Source of the DNA: Ascoidea rubescens DSM 1968
Taxonomy: Eukaryota; Ascomycota; Saccharomycetes; Ascoideales; Ascoideaceae
NCBI RefSeq assembly: GCF_001661345.1
Contig: NW_017962935.1
Location: 51,417 to 115,416, forward strand
Reading direction: 5' to 3'
Length of the DNA: 64,000 nucleotides
Below are positions 12,301-20,657 of the stretch, piece after piece (position 1 is the stretch's first letter; each line of letters starts with the position of its first letter). A program made the position numbers and the translations under genes. Under the pieces are notes generated by a model that did no database searches, had not been told where the DNA came from, and worked only from the letters and a program-made list of their open reading frames with translations.

Positions 12301-13884
12301 AGTGGAATTAAATTTTAAGAAACTTGTCAAAATTAAAACCAATTCAGTGATGGTATTAAGTTTAAAATTATTGATGACGAATGACAACAAGATGGATTGA
12401 TTAATTGTTTCTAATAACCGAATTTGAAAATTTTTTTGAAATAATTGCTCAAAAACCATTAAATCGTCAATATAAAAAATTTTCTGGGTATATTTCAAAG
12501 AATTAAATAATCCAAATAAGATATAAATTCTGGCAATATCAAAGGAAGAATTTAAATTAATTATTTTGTTTAAAAAAACATAAATTATTCGTTTTTTTTC
12601 ATTAAGATTATTAAAATTTAAAGATGTCACATTCGAAATAAATTGAATTAACTTTTTACCATAGGGGCAATAATAAGATGTGAAATCTGTTAAATCTTTG
12701 AAACAGTTAAAATGAGACGCCATCATGGCATAATCAAGAAATGAGTCATTCAAAAAAGATTGAAGTAACAATTTGTTTTTATTTCCACTATTAAATAGTA
12801 AATTTAGCTTGAACAGATCTAATGATAATATTAAATGTAAAGTAAATTTTCTAACAGAATCTTGAGAGGAAAATAAATTTAATTCGATTAGAATTAATAG
12901 CCAATGATTGTACTTTTTATCATTATTATTGTTTGCTAAAAGACTAAAAAAATCAGGCAAGCTATTTTTAATTTGATGAAGAGAAGTATCAATTATAAAT
13001 ATTTCATATAGAGTTATAAATTTATTCCAAAAGTAAATATTGTCATTATCTAAATTTGCACTGAATCTCTCTATTGAAAGAGTTAAAATCGATAAAGAGA
13101 TTTTCTTAATTTGATGGGAATTATTTTTCAAGCCCGATTTGATTAAAGATAAATAATCTTCGGTCAATAAAAATAAATCGTTACTAGTATGCAACAATTT
13201 TAACCATAAAGTATAAGTGTGTTTTGAATGAAAAGATTTCTTAGTGAGTATGTTAACCATAAAATCCCAAAGACTAATTTTAAGAGTTCGATGATTGATA
13301 TTATTATTTTTAAATAATAGATAAATAATGTTAATGGATTTATTAGATACTTGGTCATTTTCAATAGAAAAATACAGCAATAACAAATCAATCAATTTAT
13401 TGAAACAAAGGTTTGAAAGATTCTTGTTGTAATTTTGGTTATCTTGATAAAGATTAACCAACAATCCATTTAAAAAACTTAGTAAATTCAAGACAATATT
13501 AATATCATTCATATCATAGTCATGTAGAACTGCTGAAAATCTTTTGTGGAAACCAATCAAAAAGTCATCCAAGCTGAGTAGGATAGTGTCTAATAGTGAG
13601 TCAAATTGAGATACATTATTCAATTCCAATATAACATCGGAGTATTTGGTTAGATCTGACTGATCGTTCTTTATCAAATAGTTAAAATGATTCTTTAAAA
13701 GAACGTTGAAATGAGCAATATCGCTCTCTGAGACTGGGTTGGTTCTTTGCGAGCAGCTTTGAAATAGCGACAAAAAAGAAGACAAGCCCGGAGCAGTAAT
13801 GTTCCCAAGTAGATGGGCCAATATCTGCACAGTCTGCTGTGCATCAAGATGTTGATGGACCAAAACAAAAACAGAAGCGTCCAT
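9343..13884 (-). CDS. TRM3: tRNA (guanosine-18-2'-O)-methyltransferase Trm3
   Basis: Large SpoU-family (SPOUT) enzyme that methylates the ribose of G18 in the D loop of tRNAs. The last 170 or so residues carry the SpoU fold: VVGSLVDKAPNLGGICRLCE (motif 1 region), LILIGKEREGIPGELLCELD (motif 2) and IIRSMNIQTATAIVVNAY (motif 3), the SAM-binding knot. The long remainder is a Leu/Asn-rich helical repeat region of the type found in Trm3 and its human relative TARBP1. The frame is open to 13977 but begins there with TTG; the first ATG is at 13884, giving 1513 residues against about 1436 in S. cerevisiae as I remember it. N-terminal sequence is poorly conserved, so the start is uncertain. Two of the few CTG codons noticed lie just upstream of this ATG. 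Confidence 0.92.
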   Translation of the reverse strand: MDASVFVLVHQHLDAQQTVQILAHLLGNITAPGLSSFLSLFQSCSQRTNPVSESDIAHFNVLLKNHFNYLIKNDQSDLTKYSDVILELNNVSQFDSLLDTILLSLDDFLIGFHKRFSAVLHDYDMNDINIVLNLLSFLNGLLVNLYQDNQNYNKNLSNLCFNKLIDLLLLYFSIENDQVSNKSINIIYLLFKNNNINHRTLKISLWDFMVNILTKKSFHSKHTYTLWLKLLHTSNDLFLLTEDYLSLIKSGLKNNSHQIKKISLSILTLSIERFSANLDNDNIYFWNKFITLYEIFIIDTSLHQIKNSLPDFFSLLANNNNDKKYNHWLLILIELNLFSSQDSVRKFTLHLILSLDLFKLNLLFNSGNKNKLLLQSFLNDSFLDYAMMASHFNCFKDLTDFTSYYCPYGKKLIQFISNVTSLNFNNLNEKKRIIYVFLNKIINLNSSFDIARIYILFGLFNSLKYTQKIFYIDDLMVFEQLFQKNFQIRLLETINQSILLSFVINNFKLNTITELVLILTSFLKFNSTKFHHYYQNKSLFGYQILSNNFESLLDIISVNFDKSLIFGQYKAVFSNNHIDYNLEEDHFTHVLFLVISLSLFSDKIDSITNIFLKHKNYLTYLVYLPKLLNLFPILKKFLSNKPLQIQYHKLLKNLSDNSIRSQHIWKILPNIFELDYELISLDNNQIILNTLFKNLNEVIDEEYLLFSESNLSKFCYQLKFFLVYYCNSIYLIDNSDQLFTSIDDLLLWLNKSNKLISNFKKEGSIKIFNELNSSTLSSTFNIIKTFIKGNFIDRNCFLKIFNYIIDSLNYSDYFCTFEIIHLIKYIIDENFHNKKNLSINEYELVLSEILLKIWYSLIEERLKLNQNELTLKLINLVFCDLFLNYSLINQNISSILNKIALSIIKHSFSRRSLLPNLYKRLLKYQIKYPSSFSNNIRLFPNLLINGYLFDQINSNNFKLEKIVAEVFDRKVGNFNYYEKYSNNKHDKIENELYYSIYGENEISSKIYLMIIVSSIKANSKLSNHLFDSIIENNLKLVNKEVIKFNDLKEVKKRLKLYEMLLILIGLNCNEKLIRYVDEFFLIYLEKEMSPLVRSYVEWIISKILINDYNLSDKINEEKKLILKYFRDFKTRENEISLTILISFLKIFYLIANQLNEGFFRQYFLHKEFLPLLLGNCISNKTIIRHFSNELVYFLYEKSGINEITNSEIIGKIYSKLIKDENFQKYSQIDGILWDINKDFNFIGICGEVLLKNFKETNIDYINEKNFEKYCCKDLLKNSYIGIGSETKRLWMSTRIKNFENENSIKTDIGVYSEFDFDFDLKNKIKTNIQFGENSNELQTKSGNWGLINIEDEKKAVKRSELIVVGSLVDKAPNLGGICRLCEVMGVKYLTINDIKMLKDKEFKRVSVTSEEWLDIIEVKEKEIRKYILNKKHQEGYTLIGLEQTDNSFELNSQLKFPKKSLILIGKEREGIPGELLCELDFCVEIKQTGIIRSMNIQTATAIVVNAYSMEHCY

Positions 13885-14379
13885 CTGGAGAAGCAGATCC
13901 ACCAAAAGCAGCACTGTCTGGTTTGTTTCGAGACGCAAAAAAATTGCTGAAAAATGTTTCGAAGAGTTTGGACACAAAAAGGGGTCTGAGATTCAGAGAC
14001 CCCTTCCTGGAAGGGATTAATTCTAGTACATCCCCCTTCGATATATTATATCCCATTCCAGCGGGCCCTCGGAGTTTGAATGGTTGAATTCGAATTCCGG
14101 ATTACGCTCAAACTCCTTTACAGTTGCAAATATCGCTCTTCTTTTACTTCCCAGGCTTGCTGTGTATAATTGTATGTAATTGTTTATTGTTTGTTTATGA
14201 AATAGAGAACTAGAAGTAAATTATATTATAAATTGAATTAAAAAAAAAAAAATAAACTAGAATAATGATTGAGTTAGATAAAAAGAAATTTCTTTTATTA
14301 AAATTATATTTAAACACAAAACAAAACGGTTAATCAATAAATGAATGATAGTAGCAATAACAAAAAAATAATTTTAAAT
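13885..14379. other. TRM3 upstream / COX5 downstream region
   Basis: 495 bases. The part next to TRM3 (13885-14090) is mixed-composition and open in two frames without resemblance to anything. The COX5-proximal part is AT-rich with an A run at 14239-14250. Presumed TRM3 promoter. Confidence 0.4.
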
Positions 14380-14847
14380 TTATTTTGATTGGATTTGTGA
14401 ATAAGATGTGAAAGGATTGGCGTTTTTAGACTTAAGATATTCATCACTTGCTTCTTGCCATTCTCTTGTCATTGTCTTTGGTTGAGCTGGAGCATTCAAT
14501 CTAAACAAAACAAATAACCCACTAGCGATACCTAATCCCAATACAACACCGCCGAAGATTTTTAATCCATCGCCCTTTTGGTGAACTGGTCTTCTTGGTC
14601 CCCATTCACCATAAGAAATATACCATGCAGCTTTTTTTTCTTCTGGTGTTAATTCTTTCCAATTTAACTTTTGTCTTTCATTGAGTTGTAAAATAATTTC
14701 TTCTTGATCTGAGCTTGGTAAACCTTCCCATCTTTTATTTAAATCAGCAACAGTAGCATTCGATAAAGAATGACTTAATCGAATATGATTAAAAGCTCTC
14801 GATAATGGCAAAGAGTTCGATTTAAGGATTAAAGATTTAGCAAGCAT
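14380..14847 (-). CDS. COX5: Cytochrome c oxidase subunit 5 (COX4/COX IV family)
   Basis: 155 residues, the usual length for yeast Cox5a/Cox5b. It is a nuclear-encoded subunit of respiratory complex IV in the mitochondrial inner membrane. The N-terminus (MLAKSLILKSNSLPLSRAFN) is a basic, hydroxylated presequence. The matrix domain includes RWEGLPSSDQEEIILQLNER and WKELTPEEKKAAWYISYGEW, followed by GPRRPVHQKGDG and one membrane segment, about residues 94-113 (FGGVVLGLGIASGLFVLFRL). The C-terminal tail TMTREWQEASDEYLKSKNANP matches the family. S. cerevisiae has two oxygen-regulated isoforms; only one copy is visible here, so the A/B assignment is left open. A CCAAT-box core lies upstream at 15047-15051. 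Confidence 0.95.
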   Translation of the reverse strand: MLAKSLILKSNSLPLSRAFNHIRLSHSLSNATVADLNKRWEGLPSSDQEEIILQLNERQKLNWKELTPEEKKAAWYISYGEWGPRRPVHQKGDGLKIFGGVVLGLGIASGLFVLFRLNAPAQPKTMTREWQEASDEYLKSKNANPFTSYSQIQSK

Positions 14848-15046
14848 CTTATCGAGATAATTATAAACAAAATTTAGATGAAAAGAATATTATCTATAAT
14901 TGACCACTAAATATTTCAAACAAATATTAAGAGATTGTTGAGGTAGTTATATAATTAACAGTTAAATTTTCTAAAATGCATGCAAAAAAAGTTGAATTTT
15001 TCAATCCTTTCAAAAACCAGTTTGTAATATAACTGTGAATGATTTA

Positions 15047-15051
15047 ATTGG
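15047..15051 (-). promoter_or_regulatory. CCAAT-box core upstream of COX5
   Basis: ATTGG on the plus strand, reading GCCAATTA towards COX5. HAP2/3/4/5 sites control COX genes in yeasts; the role here is inferred from position only. Confidence 0.35.
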
Positions 15052-15182
15052 CTGGAAAATTACTTTCCGGAGCACGTGAGAAATGAGACGATTCTTTAAG
15101 TAGCTTCCATCACACTGGAACAATGCATGAACACCTCTATCTACAGATCTCTTATTTTTCTGCAGTTTTGGTTCTTGTCTTT

Positions 15183-15223
15183 TCCTACATCATTTGCAAA
15201 ACTGATTTGCAAATGATGTAGGA
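15183..15223. repeat. Perfect 18-bp palindrome with 5-base loop
   Basis: cctacatcatttgcaaa, loop actga, then the exact reverse complement; one more T-A pair extends the stem to 18. It lies about 200 bases past the TCP1 stop and 335 bases upstream of COX5. It could form a strong hairpin in the TCP1 3' transcript or a cruciform, or be the scar of an insertion. Confidence 0.85.
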
Positions 15224-15424
15224 TCAAATATATTTGCTACTAGACCTAATAATATCATATGTTGATAATGGTGTGATCCTGAAAAAAAAATTATCTGCTT
15301 ACCAAGCTATCTAGTAAACTATTTTATGTTCATTCATTCTATATCTGTCTTGACTATGGAGATTCAAGACTAATATTTATAACCATAAAATAGACATCAA
15401 ACAATCATCAAATAATCATGAATT

Positions 15425-17260
15425 TTATTCGTGGTCATGAGGGTCCTGTTTTGGTGGTTCTGGATCAACATTGATCATTGTATCAATTCTCAAAATAGCA
15501 ATACAAGCTTCCACCGCAGACTTCAAACTTTTAACTTTACTGATTGTTGGCTCGATAACACCATTCTCAAATTCATCATGAATTTTACCATTAAATAAAT
15601 CCAACCCATAATTTTTATAATTTTTCCTTTTGAAATCGTTTGGCAATGAATTTTGAGATTTGGCATGATAACTTCTCAATTTTCCAACCAAATCATTTGA
15701 ATCCTTTGCAGCATTAATACATAATGTTTTTGGAATAACCAATAATGAATTTGCAAATTCGGCAATTGCCAACTGTTCCCTTGAGCTTAAAGTGGTGGCA
15801 AAATTCTCCAAATAAATGTTTAATGCAGTTTCAACTGCCCCGCCACCTGGAACAATCTTCTCATTTTCTAATACTCTTTTAACCACATTTAATGAATCAT
15901 TCAAACTTCTTTCAATCTCATCTAATGTATAATCATTTGGTCCTCGTAAAATAATTGAGCTCGATGAATGTTTCAACGTTCCATTAATAAGAATCAATTC
16001 ATCATCACTAATTCGAATTTGTTCGATTGATTTGGCTGATCCAAGATATGACGGATCAAATGAATCTTCACCATCCAAATTCGATAAATTAGAAATTAAT
16101 TTCCCCCCAGTTAACTTGGCAATTCTTTTCAAATCAATTTTATTACAACGTCTTACAGCAATTGAGTTATTTTCAACAAATTTCTTCAAGCATAGATCAT
16201 CTATACCCTTTGTTGTTAAAATGACATTAGCACCGGATTTTAGGATTAAATTGATTTTATTTAAAATCAAGTCCTTTTCCATTTGTCTGATTTTTTCCAA
16301 ATTGTTCGGATCATCAATTTGAATTTGAACACCCAAAGCTAGTTTTGTTTTTTGCAAATTAATATCTAATAAGGCAATCTTTGGATTGATTATTTTTTTT
16401 GGCATTTGCTGTGAAGCAATTGTGCAATTCAAAGCATATCCGTTAACCGAAAATGACTCCAACATTGACTTTCCATGTGCTTTCAAAATATTGATTGAAT
16501 TAATAGGATACTTGAACTTATTTTGTGAAGTTTTAGTTTTGATTGATAAGATTGATGAAACAATTAAGTTTGCAAAGAAATTTGAATCTAAATCCGATGA
16601 GCCAATAATCTTTGAATTCAACGAAGTCTTTGCAACATTGATTAAAATGTCTCTGGTTTTATCACTTTTGGTATTCTCAAAGCTTTTGAGTGTACCACTG
16701 CTATTACCGCTATTGATACTGTTGACAGTGTTGAGAGTGTTGATATTGTTGCTATTAGTATTACTGCCGCTATTATTATTTCTACTCATACTGCTATTAT
16801 CAATACTGCCATTATTAATATCAATAGATAAGTTGGTATTGATGTAATTGATTGCCTCCTTCAATGCTAATTTATATCCATTGATTATAATCGTTGGATG
16901 CAAATTTAAATTAATTAAATTGTTGGCATTTTTTAATAGCTCAGAACAAATTAGCACAATTGAAGTTGTGCCATCACCAATCTCTAAATCTTGTTTTTTA
17001 GCGAGATCAATCAATATTTTTGAGATTGGGTGATTGATATTCAATAAATTCAAAATAGTTGAACCGTCGTTAGTTATAGTTATTTCATTCAAATCATCGA
17101 CCAATAGCTTGTCCAAACCAATTGGTCCTAAGCTTGATTTTAATATATTCGAGATGGATTGAGTAGCTAAAACATTCTGATTGCGAATATCTTTGCCACT
17201 GAGTTTTTCACCTCCAAGAAACAATGTATCTGATCTTGCGTTTGAAAACAATTGAGCCAT
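15425..17260 (-). CDS. TCP1: CCT chaperonin subunit alpha (Tcp1/Cct1)
   Basis: 611 residues. One of eight subunits of the cytosolic TRiC/CCT ring that folds actin, tubulin and WD-repeat proteins. It aligns end to end with yeast Tcp1: start MAQLFSNARSDTLFLGGEKL, then KSSLGPIGLDKLLVDD, the nucleotide-binding GDGTTS near residue 96, ALNCTIASQQMPKK, GVQIQIDDP, VVLTTKGIDDLCLK-type apical segments, HSSSSIILRGPNDYTLDEIERS, the ATPase motif VPGGGAVE and the tail IDTMINVDPEPPKQDPHDHE. The unusual part is an Asn/Ser-rich insertion of about 55 residues (about 148-205) in the apical-side region, absent from S. cerevisiae and probably a surface loop. It is divergent from the gene at 17575, with a 314-base shared promoter. 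Confidence 0.96.
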   Translation of the reverse strand: MAQLFSNARSDTLFLGGEKLSGKDIRNQNVLATQSISNILKSSLGPIGLDKLLVDDLNEITITNDGSTILNLLNINHPISKILIDLAKKQDLEIGDGTTSIVLICSELLKNANNLINLNLHPTIIINGYKLALKEAINYINTNLSIDINNGSIDNSSMSRNNNSGSNTNSNNINTLNTVNSINSGNSSGTLKSFENTKSDKTRDILINVAKTSLNSKIIGSSDLDSNFFANLIVSSILSIKTKTSQNKFKYPINSINILKAHGKSMLESFSVNGYALNCTIASQQMPKKIINPKIALLDINLQKTKLALGVQIQIDDPNNLEKIRQMEKDLILNKINLILKSGANVILTTKGIDDLCLKKFVENNSIAVRRCNKIDLKRIAKLTGGKLISNLSNLDGEDSFDPSYLGSAKSIEQIRISDDELILINGTLKHSSSSIILRGPNDYTLDEIERSLNDSLNVVKRVLENEKIVPGGGAVETALNIYLENFATTLSSREQLAIAEFANSLLVIPKTLCINAAKDSNDLVGKLRSYHAKSQNSLPNDFKRKNYKNYGLDLFNGKIHDEFENGVIEPTISKVKSLKSAVEACIAILRIDTMINVDPEPPKQDPHDHE

Positions 17261-17574
17261 ATTTTAAACCTGCACTTTACAAAATATTGTTTGGATGAGC
17301 AAAATAACTATAAATGACAAATATCCTTCAATCAATTCCAGAGTTTGAAATTTTTTCCAAAACAAAAACAGACAGGCACGTGGGGCTCTGTTTTTGCTGA
17401 ATCCGTGCTTTATCATCCGTGTCTCCAAATCCGCAATACTTCATCCGGCCGTGTCCTGCTTCGTGCAAACCCACAGCTGATGTGCTTTTCTACTGTTGCC
17501 GATTCCAGAACCAGATATAATCAGAAAGACTTCCATCTTCTCATCACAAAATCGCACTTTTACAACCTTTCCAT
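17261..17574. promoter_or_regulatory. Divergent promoter between TCP1 and the gene at 17575
   Basis: 314-base shared intergenic region, less AT-rich than most spacers here. No specific factor site is claimed. Confidence 0.4.
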
Positions 17575-18642
17575 ATGGCACTACCTTTCCAGTTGGAAAT
17601 ACTTCCGGGCTTTTTTTTAGCCGATCAGTTGACACTACAATCAGGTTTCATGGCTAAAGAACAAATAAGATTGGTTATTTGTACTTGTCCCTTTGAAGAC
17701 ATATTTGATACAATTCGTCATCGCATCGACTTTACTAATACTGATACCGGCCCTGATAAGGTTTTGAACGAGTTATTGTTTATTTTTTTGCATCCTTACG
17801 ATTCACCTGGCTGCTATGCAGAAAACCTGGAATACTACCAATTTTTGCAATACTACACTTCAAAATTCAACAGCTTTCTCGATGATTTAAGAATGAAATT
17901 TGAGTGTTCTATTTCTCTTGCCAAAGCTGAGAATTTACTGACTTTAAGTGAATTGAATATTGCAAATCTTCTAAACTCTTTGAATTTGTTAGATAATAAT
18001 ATTTTCTTGAATGTAGATAAGGATGACCTTTCAAATCATGACCATAGTTGCGAGAACCAATCAAATATTAACAAACGGTTGATTATATTAATTAATTTGT
18101 TCAACTTGATAAAACACACTTACACTGTATTCGGGACGGTTATATTATCCAAAAATATCTCTTTTAAACATTTATCTCTCAAAAACAATCTAATCAAAGA
18201 TGATATTCAATTCTATGATTCTTATTTATGGTTATTAGCATCAACGTGTTATCTAATTCAAGCTCTTAAGACTGATAAGGAAAACTCGATCTCTTATCTA
18301 ACTTTAACAGACTACATTGTTTCAAGGAAATTTTCAATTATTGAGCTTTCATGTAATGAAATATATTTTGACAAATTTATTCGTGAAATTTGTTCATTTG
18401 AAAGGAATTTCCTTAATTATGAATATTTTACTTCTACTAAACTTGAACATATTAAAAATATACATAATCGTCACAAAAGAAGAATTACTTTTATAAATAA
18501 CAAAGCTTTTAGTGGTGAGAACAAAACTGATTTTTGGAACAACAGCTACAATAGTGGTGCTAATAACAAAAAGCATAAAATTGATAATTTCGATCTAATC
18601 TTAGAAGAATCAGTTTCCGAAAAAAAAAACAAAGTTCAATAA
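17575..18642 (+). CDS. Unknown protein, Leu/Asn-rich
   Basis: 355 residues from the first ATG; a second in-frame ATG at 17650 begins MAKEQIRLVICTCPFEDIF, an equally plausible start. I do not recognise the family. The N-terminal third (VICTCPFEDIFDTIRHRIDF, ELLFIFLHPYDSPGCYAENL) looks folded and alternates hydrophobic strands and helices. The middle is helical and Asn/Leu-rich, with hydrophobic stretches such as YLWLLASTCYLIQAL that are too short or polar for a confident membrane span. The C-terminus is basic and polar (HNRHKRRITFINNK, NNKKHKIDNFD) and may be a nuclear signal. It shares a promoter with TCP1 and converges on ARB1. It is probably a real gene because the frame stays open for more than 1 kb in AT-rich DNA with a natural stop. 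Confidence 0.7.
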   Translation: MALPFQLEILPGFFLADQLTLQSGFMAKEQIRLVICTCPFEDIFDTIRHRIDFTNTDTGPDKVLNELLFIFLHPYDSPGCYAENLEYYQFLQYYTSKFNSFLDDLRMKFECSISLAKAENLLTLSELNIANLLNSLNLLDNNIFLNVDKDDLSNHDHSCENQSNINKRLIILINLFNLIKHTYTVFGTVILSKNISFKHLSLKNNLIKDDIQFYDSYLWLLASTCYLIQALKTDKENSISYLTLTDYIVSRKFSIIELSCNEIYFDKFIREICSFERNFLNYEYFTSTKLEHIKNIHNRHKRRITFINNKAFSGENKTDFWNNSYNSGANNKKHKIDNFDLILEESVSEKKNKVQ

Positions 18643-18839
18643 CCACAATAAGATGTGAGAAATTTTAAAAAGACAACGATCACACCAATAAAAAAATTAT
18701 AGCTAATTGTAAAATCAACAATTGATAAAAATATATATTTGTTTTCGGTTTGTTTTTTTCAGCTTTTTTATGTTTAATTTTTAATTTTATATTTATTATA
18801 TGTATAAAGCCTGAATTATGTTTTGAAAGCCAAGTTTAC

Positions 18840-20657
18840 TTATAAAACAATATTTTTCGCTAACTTCTTCTTATAATCTAAAATTGAACCTTCCCATTTT
18901 GTTGCAGTTTTATGTTCAATCACAAAAATGTCTTTGGCAATTTTATTCAATAATCTGAAATCATGTGAAACCACACAAACACCACCATTATATGAATTAA
19001 TAGCTTCAGCCAATGAATCAATGGTGGGGATATCCAAACCATTAGTTGGTTCGTCCAACAATAGAATGTTAGGAGATTCTAAAGCTAGCAAGGCAAACAC
19101 TACTCTTGATCTTTGACCTTCAGATAGAGTTGCCATAATAGAAGTTTGACCCTCTCCAGTTAAACCAAATCTTCCTAGTTGCTGTCTCCAATACTGGAAA
19201 TCTTGAGAAATATTAGAAAATTTATCTCTAACAAATTCTAATGGATTTTTGGATAAATCTAACTGATCAGCAGAATGTTGGGAATAAACACCGATTTTTA
19301 AATGGGTATGCTTGGATATTCTACCAGACTGTGGCTGTAACTTACCTGTCATTAATTTTAATAAAGTTGATTTACCAACACCATTTGGACCAACTAATGC
19401 TATTCTTGAATCCATATCTACACCGAATGATAAATTTTTAAATAGGTTATCCTCAGCATTTCCAGAGTAAGAAAAAGAAATATTATCAAAACTTAAAACG
19501 GGAGGAGGCAATTTTTCGATCTCAGGAAATTTGAAAGAGAAAATTTTATCTTGAGTAACTGGTTGAATTAAACCATCGGCTTCCATTTTATCTAAAATTT
19601 TTTGTCTCGATTTAGCTTGTCGAACTAAATTTGAGTAAGTACCTGCACTTGCAATGAATTTCTTAATATGATTGATTTCATCTTGTTGCTTGTAATACTG
19701 TTTCATTTGATTCGTATCCAATTCATTTTTAGTTTTGACAAAAGTGTCATAATTACCAGTGAAAGTCGAGAGCTTGTTTAATTTCATATCAATGATATTC
19801 GTACAAACACCATTGAGAAAATCTTGAGAGTGAGAAACTAAAATCAAAATTTTATTAAATTTTTTAAGATATTCTTCTAACCAAACACAGGCTTCAAGAT
19901 CTAAATGAGCAGTAGGGTCATCTAATAGAAGCAAAGTTGGTTGAACAAACAAAGCTTTTGCAAGGGCAACTCTCATTTTCCAACCACCAGACATATCTTT
20001 AGTTTTTTTTAATATAGTTTTAGAGTTAAATCCCAAACCAATTAAAATTACTGAGGCTCTTGATTGAAAAGTAGAGGGATCTAAATCATCAATTCTTTCA
20101 TATAAATCATCAAGAATTGGGGATTCTGGACCATCGTTGATTAGTGTATGTTCTAATAAATCTTCTAATCTCTTTAATTCCAATTTAGCTTCATTAATAA
20201 CGTAATCTAAAGCAGAGAAGTCAGAAGCAATGGCGGGTTGATTCAATAAATAAATATCAATGAACTCAGGTATTGGAAACTCTCTTGCAGCAATACTCTT
20301 TAAAAAAGTTGATTTTCCACAGCCATTAGCACCTAATAAACCATATCTTCTGCCAAAATTCAATTCTAAATTTGAATCGGAAATAAGAACCTTTCCATGA
20401 AATAATAAAGAAATTGAGGATAGTTTAATATCTCTTGAAGTTTCCAAGGAATCCAAAACACCAGTAGTAACTCGATCACTAAGACCATGTTTATCCTTTT
20501 GCAAATCCAAATTGGATAAATCGTTGATTATCTCTGCCTCAGATTTCTCAGCAATTGTAGCAGATTTTTTGGAAGTGCGTTCCTTTTTTGGTTTCTTGCC
20601 TGAGGCTAGTCTCTTGGCTTCTCTTTTGGCCTTTGATGAAGAAATTTTTCTATCCAT
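18840..20657 (-). CDS. ARB1: ABCF ATPase Arb1, ribosome biogenesis
   Basis: 605 residues from the ATG at 20657 (the frame opens five codons earlier with TTG). It is a soluble twin-ATPase ABC protein needed for 40S and 60S ribosome biogenesis. The N-terminal 45 residues are Lys-rich (SKAKREAKRLASGKKPKKER). Domain 1: Walker A GANGCGKST, signature MSGGWKMR, Walker B LLLLDDPTAHLD. Linker: NQMKQYYKQQDEINHIKKFI and QAKSRQKILDKMEADGLIQP, nearly identical to yeast Arb1. Domain 2: Walker A GPNGVGKST, signature LSEGQRSR, Walker B ILLLDEPTNGLD, switch His in VVSHDFRLL. The length matches S. cerevisiae (610). Its Leu codons in the ATPase motifs are TTA, TTG, CTA or CTT, with no CTG seen. Confidence 0.97.
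   Translation of the reverse strand: MDRKISSSKAKREAKRLASGKKPKKERTSKKSATIAEKSEAEIINDLSNLDLQKDKHGLSDRVTTGVLDSLETSRDIKLSSISLLFHGKVLISDSNLELNFGRRYGLLGANGCGKSTFLKSIAAREFPIPEFIDIYLLNQPAIASDFSALDYVINEAKLELKRLEDLLEHTLINDGPESPILDDLYERIDDLDPSTFQSRASVILIGLGFNSKTILKKTKDMSGGWKMRVALAKALFVQPTLLLLDDPTAHLDLEACVWLEEYLKKFNKILILVSHSQDFLNGVCTNIIDMKLNKLSTFTGNYDTFVKTKNELDTNQMKQYYKQQDEINHIKKFIASAGTYSNLVRQAKSRQKILDKMEADGLIQPVTQDKIFSFKFPEIEKLPPPVLSFDNISFSYSGNAEDNLFKNLSFGVDMDSRIALVGPNGVGKSTLLKLMTGKLQPQSGRISKHTHLKIGVYSQHSADQLDLSKNPLEFVRDKFSNISQDFQYWRQQLGRFGLTGEGQTSIMATLSEGQRSRVVFALLALESPNILLLDEPTNGLDIPTIDSLAEAINSYNGGVCVVSHDFRLLNKIAKDIFVIEHKTATKWEGSILDYKKKLAKNIVL

Larger units (their letters stand above)
14848..15424. 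other. COX5 promoter / TCP1 3' region
   Basis: 577 bases between the TCP1 stop and the COX5 start, both genes on the minus strand. It contains an ATTGG (CCAAT) core at 15047-15051, about 200 bases upstream of COX5, suitable for HAP-complex control of a respiratory gene; a CACGTGA site near 15073; and the perfect hairpin at 15183-15223. Confidence 0.5.
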
